Below are positions 54,710-61,658 of a stretch of DNA of 64,000 bases, one piece after another (positions within the stretch are counted from its first letter, which is position 1; each line of letters starts with the position of its first letter). The position numbers were made by a program, and so were the translations under genes. Source of the stretch: an uncultured Porphyromonadaceae bacterium (GTDB taxonomy: Bacteria; Bacteroidota; Bacteroidia; Bacteroidales; Muribaculaceae); the NCBI GenBank assembly GCA_947175545.1, contig CAMWNI010000001.1, positions 124,001 to 188,000 on the forward strand, given 5' to 3'. The notes below the pieces were generated by a model that saw only the letters and a program-made list of their open reading frames with translations, was not told the DNA's origin and did not search any database.

Positions 54710-55695
54710 TTAAATCCTTGCAATCGCTGCGCGCAGTCGGCGCCATAATGATTTTTATTCATCATTTTGGATTTGACGGCCCCATTGCAGCTTCGTTCGG
54801 CGACTGTGCCGTCAACTGGTTCATGATGTTGAGCGGCTTCGTTCTCTGTGCGGCTTATGAGAACAGAACACCGAGAAGCGTCAAGCATTTTCTTTCGGGG
54901 CGCTTCACGCGAATTGCGCCGCTCTATTACGTCAGTCTGGCGATAATGCTCCTTATCAATAAATTTGAAATCGGCATTAAACCGCTCGTCGCCTCCCTGC
55001 TGATGATTCAGAGCTGGTTCCCGAACATGGACATCTTTTTTTCGCTCAACCTGCCGGCATGGTTTGTCAGCGATCTGATGTTCTGCTATCTGCTCTTTAT
55101 TCCACTGCATAGGCTTCTGACATCAGGACGGAAACTCTTCCGCCGTCTGATTCTTGGATTCGCTCTGGCGGCTTTTGCTGTCGTGACGGTCAGCGTTCCG
55201 CAACCATGGGAGCTTTTTGTGATTTACATTTTCCCGCCGATGCAGTTGGCATCGTTTGTCACAGGCATGCTGCTTTGGCAACTGGTCGTCAGGCTGCGCA
55301 ACGTCCGCCTCGCCCCGTTTCAGGCCAACTTGCTGATTCTCTCCGCGGTCTGGATTCTCATTATATTCATTGGAGCCTATGACTATTTCCCCGCGAGGCT
55401 CACCCTCAGTTCATATTGGTGGATACCGACCGCATTGCTGTTAGTCATTCTTACGCTGACCGATCGAACAGATTGTCTGGCAACACGTATTCTACATTGG
55501 CGACCGCTGATGATGCTCGGCAACGCCGGCCTCAGCTTTTATCTTCTGCATCTTCCATGGATTCTGCTTACCCGCATGGCCTTAAAGGCCGTCAATGTTG
55601 AGCTTCCGCTTCCGGTCGAACTCCCGCTGAGCATCCTCGCGCTCGCTCTTCTCTCCGTTATTATTCACCGCAGGTTCTACCCGAAAACGCACTAA
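54706..55695 (+). CDS. Acyltransferase family 3 membrane protein (OafA-like)
   Basis: 329 residues with about ten membrane segments. The family pattern is seen at the N-terminus: SLRAVGAIMIFIHHF with the key His pair, then FMMLSGFVLCAAYENR and FLSGRFTRIAPLYYVS. Such proteins O-acylate sugars of LPS, capsule or peptidoglycan at the inner membrane. With the DUF115-like gene two positions upstream it may modify a surface glycan. Last gene of the overlapped run. Confidence 0.88.
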   Translation: MIKSLQSLRAVGAIMIFIHHFGFDGPIAASFGDCAVNWFMMLSGFVLCAAYENRTPRSVKHFLSGRFTRIAPLYYVSLAIMLLINKFEIGIKPLVASLLMIQSWFPNMDIFFSLNLPAWFVSDLMFCYLLFIPLHRLLTSGRKLFRRLILGFALAAFAVVTVSVPQPWELFVIYIFPPMQLASFVTGMLLWQLVVRLRNVRLAPFQANLLILSAVWILIIFIGAYDYFPARLTLSSYWWIPTALLLVILTLTDRTDCLATRILHWRPLMMLGNAGLSFYLLHLPWILLTRMALKAVNVELPLPVELPLSILALALLSVIIHRRFYPKTH

Positions 55696-55701
55696 AAAAG
55701 C

Positions 55702-55960
55702 GAAGAGGCTGACCGTCGCGGCCTGCCTCTTCACACTGAAACTATACTTTTTTCTTTACTTACTCTGAAAAATATCGTAATTCCCTCGAATCCCTTTATT
55801 TTTCATTCTGAATTTCTGATTGGTTTATTATTTGACGAGGGGTGACTCAGGCGCTATCTGCACCGTTTTCGGAAGTCTAACACCGGAGGGTTCGGGAAGG
55901 TTCTTGGCGTAATTGCTTTGTAACATCTTTTTGACAGCCTTGTAATTTACGGGCCGTAAT
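55702..55960. repeat. Decayed relative of the duplicated module (copy C)
   Basis: Left part: hairpin GAAGAGGC/GCCTCTTC, then CTGAAACTAT (55736-55745) and a T-rich block (55748-55766), in the same order as 35965-36046. Right part: 55917-55939 matches 25989-26011 of copy A at about 20 of 23 positions. The small gene itself is absent. Confidence 0.55.
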
Positions 55961-55984
55961 CCGCCATTTTTCCGAAAAAATCCG

Positions 55985-55992
55985 TATCTTTG
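55985..55992 (+). promoter_or_regulatory. -7 box of miaB
   Basis: TATCTTTG ends 7 bases before the ATG at 56000, so the transcript would be leaderless; the miaB N-terminus fixes the start. Confidence 0.65.
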
Positions 55993-55999
55993 CGGTATT

Positions 56000-57304
56000 A
56001 TGAAGAAACTACTCATTGAAACTTACGGCTGTCAGATGAATGTTGCCGACAGCGAAGTGGTTGCCGCCGTGATGGAAATGGCAGGCTATGACCAGACGCA
56101 GTCAATCGAAGACGCTGATGCCGTTTTCCTCAATACCTGTTCAATCCGCGACAATGCGGAACAGAAAATCCTGGCCCGTCTGCAAGCCCTCAACGCCCTG
56201 CGCCGCAAGGCGGGCCGACCGTCAATCATAGGCGTGATCGGCTGCATGGCCGAGCGCGTCAAAGAAGAACTGATTGAAAAACATGGGGTGAACCTCGTTG
56301 CCGGTCCGGACTCTTATCTCGACCTGCCCGCACTGACCGCCGCCGCCGAACAGGGTCAACCGGCAGTCAACGTTGAACTGAGCCGCACTGAAACATACCG
56401 CGACATTATTCCGCGCCGCATTGGCTCGAACCACGTCAGCGGCTTTGTCAGCATCATGCGCGGCTGCAACAATTTCTGCACCTACTGTATTGTGCCTTAC
56501 ACCCGCGGGCGCGAGCGCTCACGCGAGCCGCAGTCAATACTCGCCGAGGTTGCCGACCTGCGCGACAAAGGGTTCAAGGAAGTTACTCTGCTGGGCCAGA
56601 ATGTAAACTCCTATAAGTTTGAGGACACCAACTTCGCCACTCTGCTACAGATGGTTGCCGACGAGGCTCCGGCAATGCGCATCCGCTTCACCACAAGCCA
56701 CCCGCGCGACATGCATGACGAAATCATAGCCGCCATAGCCTCACGCAATAACATTGCCCACCATATCCACCTCCCGGTCCAGAGCGGCAGCGACAAAGTG
56801 CTGAAGGCTATGAACCGCCACTACAACAAAGAATGGTACATGGGGCGCATTGAGGCTATCCGACGCATGATTCCCGACTGTGCAATCACAACCGACATGT
56901 TTACCGGCTTCCACGACGAAACGGAGGCGGATTTTCAGGAAACGCTGGAGCTGATGCGCACGGTTGGTTATGATGCCGCCTTTATGTTCAAGTATTCGGA
57001 ACGCCCAGGCACTGTTGCCGCCCGGACCATGCCTGACAATGTCAGCGAAGAAGTAAAGATTGACCGACTTAACCGTATGATTGCTCTCCAGAACGAACTC
57101 TCTTTGGCCAGCAACCGTCGCGACATCGGCAAGACCTTCGCCGTGCTGATTGAAGGCGTCAGCAAGCGCTCGGCCGAGCAGTGGGTCGGCCGCACCGGCC
57201 AGAACAAAACCGTGGTCTTCACCCGCCGCGAGGGCCAGAAAGTAGGCGACACGGTCGAAGTCACCATCCGCGAAGCCTCATCCGCAACCCTTCTTGGAGA
57301 ATAA
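56000..57304 (+). CDS. miaB: tRNA-2-methylthio-N6-isopentenyladenosine synthase
   Basis: 434 residues. UPF0004 domain: TYGCQMN (Cys11), LNTCSIRD and IGCMAERV supply the three ligands of the auxiliary cluster. The radical-SAM motif CNNFCTYCIVPYTRGRERSR is near residue 155, and a C-terminal TRAM domain (about 370-430) follows. It adds methylthio to position 37 of tRNAs reading U-starting codons. Followed after 5 bases by a DUF4919 gene, probably one transcript down to birA. Confidence 0.97.
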   Translation: MKKLLIETYGCQMNVADSEVVAAVMEMAGYDQTQSIEDADAVFLNTCSIRDNAEQKILARLQALNALRRKAGRPSIIGVIGCMAERVKEELIEKHGVNLVAGPDSYLDLPALTAAAEQGQPAVNVELSRTETYRDIIPRRIGSNHVSGFVSIMRGCNNFCTYCIVPYTRGRERSREPQSILAEVADLRDKGFKEVTLLGQNVNSYKFEDTNFATLLQMVADEAPAMRIRFTTSHPRDMHDEIIAAIASRNNIAHHIHLPVQSGSDKVLKAMNRHYNKEWYMGRIEAIRRMIPDCAITTDMFTGFHDETEADFQETLELMRTVGYDAAFMFKYSERPGTVAARTMPDNVSEEVKIDRLNRMIALQNELSLASNRRDIGKTFAVLIEGVSKRSAEQWVGRTGQNKTVVFTRREGQKVGDTVEVTIREASSATLLGE

Positions 57305-57309
57305 AGCCT

Positions 57310-57993
57310 ATGATTAAGAAATTTGCGTATATTTTTGTGGTTTTGCTGATCTGCTGCTCTTTTACCGAGCCGCAGAGGCCCGACATGAACCAAATTAAGC
57401 AGGAGGTCACCGATCCCTCGTCGAAATATTATTATCCAAAACTGATGGCGCTCTATGAGCAGAACGAAACCATCATGACCCTCGATGACTACCGGCGCCT
57501 CTACCTTGGTTATATCTTCGAGGAAGATTTCGACCCTTATCGCCACACTCAGTACTCTTCGCTTGTGGAAGACCTCTATTATAAGTCGCGCCACAGCAAA
57601 AACGAGTGTGACAACATAATCAAGTATGCCGAACTCTCGCTCAAGGACAACCCGTTTGACTTACAGCAGATTGACTACCTGATTTATGCCCTGCGCGAAA
57701 AAGGGAAAAACAATATCGCAAACATATGGCAGTATCGTCTGAACCATCTGCTCGAGGCTATTGTAAGCACCGGAACGGGGGTTTCGCCCGAAAATGCGTG
57801 GGTGGTCACCAATCCGCAGCACGAATATTTCTTACTGAACAAACTGGGGCATGTCGCTACAGGTTATGAGTTCCTTACCCCGGGCATTGACCACATAACC
57901 GTTGCCCCGAAAACAGCCAAGGACTCCACGGAATATTATTTCGATTCAATCAACTTCCTGCGCGAATATTTTCGCAAATATCCTTCTGAGTAG
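57310..57993 (+). CDS. DUF4919 family protein
   Basis: 227 residues from the ATG at 57310; the longer frame from 57181 lies inside miaB. A short hydrophobic N-terminus (MIKKFAYIFVVLLICCSF) is a signal peptide or lipobox-like anchor. PDMNQIKQEVTDPSSKYYYPKLMALYEQNETIMTLDDYRRLYLGYIFEEDFDPYR is the DUF4919 landmark. The remainder is helical, TPR-like, ending with beta strands. Function unknown; common in Bacteroidales. Next gene starts after 6 bases. Confidence 0.82.
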   Translation: MIKKFAYIFVVLLICCSFTEPQRPDMNQIKQEVTDPSSKYYYPKLMALYEQNETIMTLDDYRRLYLGYIFEEDFDPYRHTQYSSLVEDLYYKSRHSKNECDNIIKYAELSLKDNPFDLQQIDYLIYALREKGKNNIANIWQYRLNHLLEAIVSTGTGVSPENAWVVTNPQHEYFLLNKLGHVATGYEFLTPGIDHITVAPKTAKDSTEYYFDSINFLREYFRKYPSE

Positions 57994-57999
57994 TTGATT

Positions 58000-58566
58000 A
58001 TGCTGAGAAAGTGTTTAATCGCTGCCGTTGTCGGCATGACAGGGACTTTTTTTGTCTCCTCCGAGGTCATCCCGACCCCTTATCGGCCCATAGAGACGAT
58101 TTTCGAAGCTGACTCCATCTCCGTTACCGGCCGGATTAAGGGCTATGACCCGGAGGCCGGCCAGTTCATGCGGCAACTCGTTGATCCATACCGGGGTAAA
58201 TATCTGCTCGTTGACTTCTGGGACATTACCTGCGGACCGTGCCGAGCCGGCATCGAGGCCAACAAGGAGCGCCGCGACCGCCATCGCGGCAACCCCGGCT
58301 TCGCATTCCTCTTCCTTGCCTCCGAAAAAGGCTCGCCCCTTGACCGCTATAGCGCCTACGTTGAAAAGAACCTCAATGGAGAACGCGTTATGCGCTTGCC
58401 CGAAGACCAAATGATTCTCCTGCGCGAACTCTTTGAATTCAACGGAATCCCGCGTTATATCCTGTTTAATCCCGAGAGCGAGGTTGTCAATAGCAATTCA
58501 AGCCCTTACGACTTCTGGGAGCTGCTCAAAGAGAAAGGAATAATTGATGAAAGTGGAGATAATTGA
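58000..58566 (+). CDS. Thioredoxin-like (TlpA-type) protein
   Basis: 188 residues from the ATG at 58000; a TTG at 57994 is in frame. A hydrophobic N-terminus acts as signal. The thioredoxin fold shows YLLVDFWDITCGPCRAGIEANKERR with Cys78 and Cys81, then the cis-Pro in NGIPRYILFNPE. It lacks the Trp usually found just before the first Cys (here Thr), which may change its redox behaviour. Its 3' end overlaps birA by about 20 bases. Confidence 0.82.
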   Translation: MLRKCLIAAVVGMTGTFFVSSEVIPTPYRPIETIFEADSISVTGRIKGYDPEAGQFMRQLVDPYRGKYLLVDFWDITCGPCRAGIEANKERRDRHRGNPGFAFLFLASEKGSPLDRYSAYVEKNLNGERVMRLPEDQMILLRELFEFNGIPRYILFNPESEVVNSNSSPYDFWELLKEKGIIDESGDN

Positions 58567-59239
58567 CTGCTGCGAGTCAACAAACGCCGCCATTGACCGC
58601 CAAGCCCCCCACGGCTACGCTCTTATGGCACTCGAACAGACCGCCGGACGCGGCCAGCGGGGCAACACATGGGAGGCCGAACCGGGCAAGAACATCACCC
58701 TCAGCCTGATGCTGCGTCCGCTTGACCTCGACGCCTCGCACCAGTTCGAGATCAGCGAGGCCGTGTCACTTGGCATCATTGACCTGCTGCGTGAGCTTGG
58801 CATTGACGATGTCAGCGTCAAATGGCCCAACGACATCTACGTCGGCGACCGCAAAATCTGCGGCATCCTCATTGAAAACGCGCTGACCGGATGCCGGATT
58901 TCGCGCTCAATCGCCGGCATTGGCCTCAACGTCAACCAGACCGAATTTGTATCTGACGCCCCGAACCCAATCAGCATCTGCCGGCTGACCGGACGCGAAC
59001 ACCCTGTCGGCACACTCGCCGAGACTATGGTCAGCAAGATTCTTGCTCGCCTTGACCGCGGCGACAACCACGCCGACTACCTTGACCACCTATGGCGACG
59101 CCGGGGCGAACACATCTGGCAAACGCCCGACGGCAGTCGCTTCCGCGCCGCCATCGAAGGCGTTGACCCCGACGGTCACCTCCGCCTCACCGGCTGCCCC
59201 ACCCCCTTCGCCTTCAAAGAAGTCTTTCCCGTTCTCTGA
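58547..59239 (+). CDS. birA: Biotin--[acetyl-CoA-carboxylase] ligase (no HTH)
   Basis: 230 residues. QTAGRGQRGNTWEAEPGKNITLS is the biotinyl-AMP loop, KWPNDIYVGDRKICGILIE binds ATP and the biotin carboxylate, and GIGLNVNQ completes the catalytic domain; the C-terminal SH3-like domain follows. The N-terminal DNA-binding domain of bifunctional BirA is absent, so it is a ligase only. It attaches biotin to carboxylases such as acetyl-CoA or propionyl-CoA carboxylase. Confidence 0.95.
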   Translation: MKVEIIDCCESTNAAIDRQAPHGYALMALEQTAGRGQRGNTWEAEPGKNITLSLMLRPLDLDASHQFEISEAVSLGIIDLLRELGIDDVSVKWPNDIYVGDRKICGILIENALTGCRISRSIAGIGLNVNQTEFVSDAPNPISICRLTGREHPVGTLAETMVSKILARLDRGDNHADYLDHLWRRRGEHIWQTPDGSRFRAAIEGVDPDGHLRLTGCPTPFAFKEVFPVL

Positions 59240-59450
59240 ACAACTCTCTATGCAATCAGAGAATAATCCGCACATCATGGCCTGACGTAAAGAAAACGAG
59301 GAAGATACTTAATTAATAATTATTAACACTTCAAAGCATAATTGGTCTGAAATTAGATATTATTGGCCAAATTGGAATATTAGTAATATTTTTTAACGTT
59401 TTGATGCGTTTTTTATAGACCGAAAATTTCCCTGTTTCGATGGCTTTTGC

Positions 59451-59458
59451 TAATTTTG
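59451..59458 (+). promoter_or_regulatory. -7 box of the inositol-phosphate synthase gene
   Basis: TAATTTTG; leader about 70 bases. The preceding 200 bases (59250-59450) are AT-rich and I see nothing else in them. Confidence 0.65.
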
Positions 59459-59534
59459 CACCGACGTTGCCCTCAAGGCATCGTCTGTTTAATTATCTCA
59501 CGTCTATTCAAAGAAGTAAATAAACTAACAATTT

Positions 59535-60842
59535 ATGAGCAATTCTACCGTAAAACCCGCCGAGGGTAAACTCGGTGTGCTGGTGGTTGGCCTCGGTGCC
59601 GTTACCACCACCTTTATGACCGGCGTTCTGATGGCCCGCAAGGGACTTGCCAAGCCCGTCGGCTCAATGACCCAGTATGACCGCATCCGCGTTGGCAAGG
59701 GCAACGACAAAAAGTATCTGATGTACAAGGATATCGTTTCAATGGCTAAACTCGACGACATCGTTTTCGGCGCATGGGACGTTTATCCCGCAAACGCCTA
59801 CGAAAGCGCAATCAACGCCGAAGTCCTCAAAGAAAAAGATATCAACCCTGTCAAGGACGAACTTGAGGCCATCAAACCCATGAAGGCCGCTTTCGATAAG
59901 AACTACGCAAAGCGCCTCGACGGCGATAACGTCAAGACCGTTACCTCCCGTTGGGACATGGTTGAGCAGCTTCGCGAAGACATCCGAAAGTTCAAAGCCG
60001 AAAACGGCGTTAACCGCTGCGTTGTTCTCTGGGCCGCATCGACCGAAGTTTACGTTCCCGTAAACGAAAAGGTTCACTACACTCTCGCCGACCTCGAAGC
60101 AGCCATGAAAGCGGACGACAAGGAAAACATCGCCCCCTCAATGTGTTACGCCTACGCTGCCCTGGCTGAAAACTGCCCCTTCATCATGGGCGCCCCCAAC
60201 ACCACCGTAGACATCCCCGCAATGTGGGAACTCAGCGAAAAAACAGGCATGCCCATCTCCGGCAAGGACTTCAAGACCGGCCAGACCCTCGTTAAATCCG
60301 GTTTCGCCCCCATCATCGGCACTCGTATGCTTGGCCTGAGCGGCTGGTTCTCAACCAACATCCTCGGCAATCGCGACGGCCTGGTGCTTGACGAACCCGC
60401 CAACTTCCGCACCAAGGAGGTTTCGAAACTCTCAACCCTGGAGTCAATCCTCGTTCCGGAAGCTCAGCCTGACCTCTACAGCAACTACTACCACAAAGTG
60501 CGCATCAACTATTATCCCCCGCGCAACGACAATAAAGAAGGCTGGGACAACATCGACATCTTCGGCTGGATGGGCTACCCCATGCAAATCAAGATCAACT
60601 TCCTCTGCCGCGACTCAATCCTTGCCGCTCCCCTCTGCCTCGACCTGGTGTTGCTGAGCGACCTCGCCGCCCGCGCCGGCCGTCACGGCATCCAGCGCTT
60701 CCTGAGCTTCTTCCTCAAAAGCCCGATGCACGACTACACCAAGGATGAAGTACCCGTCAACCACCTCTTCCAGCAGTACACCATGCTCAAGAACGCCATC
60801 CGCGAAATGGGCGGTTACGAAGCTGACGAAGAAATCGACTAA
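59535..60842 (+). CDS. Myo-inositol-1-phosphate synthase
   Basis: 435 residues. NAD-binding start GVLVVGLGAVTTTFMTGVLMARKGLAKPVGSMTQYDRIRVG, then NTTVDIPAMWELSEKTGMPISGKDFKTGQT and the catalytic-domain Lys-rich region NFLCRDSILAAPLCLDLVLLSDLAAR. It cyclises glucose-6-phosphate to inositol-phosphate. In Bacteroidales it feeds inositol lipids, including inositol sphingolipids known from Bacteroides. No partner genes for lipid attachment are adjacent. Codon bias is strong, indicating high expression. Single-gene unit with its own promoter and terminator. Confidence 0.93.
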   Translation: MSNSTVKPAEGKLGVLVVGLGAVTTTFMTGVLMARKGLAKPVGSMTQYDRIRVGKGNDKKYLMYKDIVSMAKLDDIVFGAWDVYPANAYESAINAEVLKEKDINPVKDELEAIKPMKAAFDKNYAKRLDGDNVKTVTSRWDMVEQLREDIRKFKAENGVNRCVVLWAASTEVYVPVNEKVHYTLADLEAAMKADDKENIAPSMCYAYAALAENCPFIMGAPNTTVDIPAMWELSEKTGMPISGKDFKTGQTLVKSGFAPIIGTRMLGLSGWFSTNILGNRDGLVLDEPANFRTKEVSKLSTLESILVPEAQPDLYSNYYHKVRINYYPPRNDNKEGWDNIDIFGWMGYPMQIKINFLCRDSILAAPLCLDLVLLSDLAARAGRHGIQRFLSFFLKSPMHDYTKDEVPVNHLFQQYTMLKNAIREMGGYEADEEID

Positions 60843-60874
60843 CATTCATCTCCCTCATAACCAAACTAAACATG

Positions 60875-60901
60875 AAAAGCAGCCCCCTCCGGGCTGCTTT
60901 T
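60875..60901 (+). terminator. Terminator of the inositol-phosphate synthase gene
   Basis: AAAAGCAGCCC (60875-60885) pairs perfectly with GGGCTGCTTTT (60891-60901); 5-base loop. Confidence 0.9.
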
Positions 60902-60946
60902 CCCTATTTCAGAGACGAATTTGCAACGGAATTGCGGGTTTTTCGG

Positions 60947-60964
60947 TAAATTTGTGTAACTTTG
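60947..60964 (+). promoter_or_regulatory. Two stacked -7 boxes of tsaB
   Basis: TAAATTTG (60947-60954) and TAACTTTG (60957-60964), 10 bases apart. The ATG at 60969 is 4 bases after the second, so at least one transcript is leaderless. Confidence 0.6.
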
Positions 60965-60968
60965 CGCT

Positions 60969-61658
60969 ATGGCTAATATTTTGAATATCGAAACTTCGAC
61001 AGAGGCCTGCTCCGTAGCCCTCACGGGCGACTGCTCCGTGCTTGCCAACTTCGAAGACCGCGCCGGGCGGAAACATGCCGAGAAACTGGGCGGATTCGTT
61101 GAGAGCGCCCTGGCCGCCGCTAAGGAACAAGACCGCAAAATCGAGGCCGTAAGCGTCAGCATCGGCCCCGGCTCATATACGGGCCTGCGCATTGGCCTCA
61201 GCATGGCCAAGGGACTTGCCTACTCGCTCAACGTCCCCCTGATCGGAGTGCCGACCTTGCAGATTCTCGCAACAAACGTAATGTTCAACCATCACGGAAT
61301 CAACCTCCAGAGCCGCTTCGCCCCAATGATTGACGCCCGCCGCATGGAAGTCTACACCTGCGTCCTCGACATGTGGCTCAAGGAGTTGATGACGGTTCAG
61401 CCTCAGATTCTTACCGAAGAGAGCTATCGCGAATTTCTCAACGAAGGTCCGCTGCTCTTCATGGGCAATGGAGTCGAAAAAGCCCGAACCGTAATTAACC
61501 ACCCCAATGCCATATTCCTTGATGGCATCCAGCCCCTGGCGGCCGATATGCTCGCACTGAGCGAAAAAGCATTCCGCGAACAAAACTTTCTTGACGTAGC
61601 ATACTCCACGCCCGAATATCTAAAAGAATTCCAAGGCACTAAACCTAAAAAAATATGA
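60969..61658 (+). CDS. tsaB: tRNA threonylcarbamoyladenosine biosynthesis protein TsaB
   Basis: 229 residues. MANILNIETSTEACSVAL is the ASKHA phosphate loop, GPGSYTGLRIGLSMAKGLAYSLNVPLIGVPTLQ the family signature, and ARRMEVYT the following conserved block. It forms a complex with TsaD and TsaE to make t6A37 in ANN-decoding tRNAs. Its stop overlaps the start of a large exported protein gene by four bases (ATGA). Confidence 0.95.
   Translation: MANILNIETSTEACSVALTGDCSVLANFEDRAGRKHAEKLGGFVESALAAAKEQDRKIEAVSVSIGPGSYTGLRIGLSMAKGLAYSLNVPLIGVPTLQILATNVMFNHHGINLQSRFAPMIDARRMEVYTCVLDMWLKELMTVQPQILTEESYREFLNEGPLLFMGNGVEKARTVINHPNAIFLDGIQPLAADMLALSEKAFREQNFLDVAYSTPEYLKEFQGTKPKKI

Larger units (their letters stand above)
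55696..55999. other. Intergenic region with repeat-derived sequence
   Basis: Holds a hairpin (55702-55732), blocks shared with 35965-36046, a 36-base block shared with 50254-50289 (55817-55852), a block resembling the leader of the small duplicated gene (55871-55960), and the miaB -7 box (55985-55992). A minus-strand frame 55828-56016 ending ESPLVK covers the last blocks and I do not count it as a gene. Confidence 0.65.

Noticed and set aside
55828-56016. 62-codon minus-strand frame with ...NLPEPSGVRLPKTVQIAPESPLVK-like end
   Set aside because: It starts inside miaB and runs through repeat-derived intergenic sequence and the miaB promoter. I treat it as part of the repeat, not a gene, although similar short frames may exist elsewhere.
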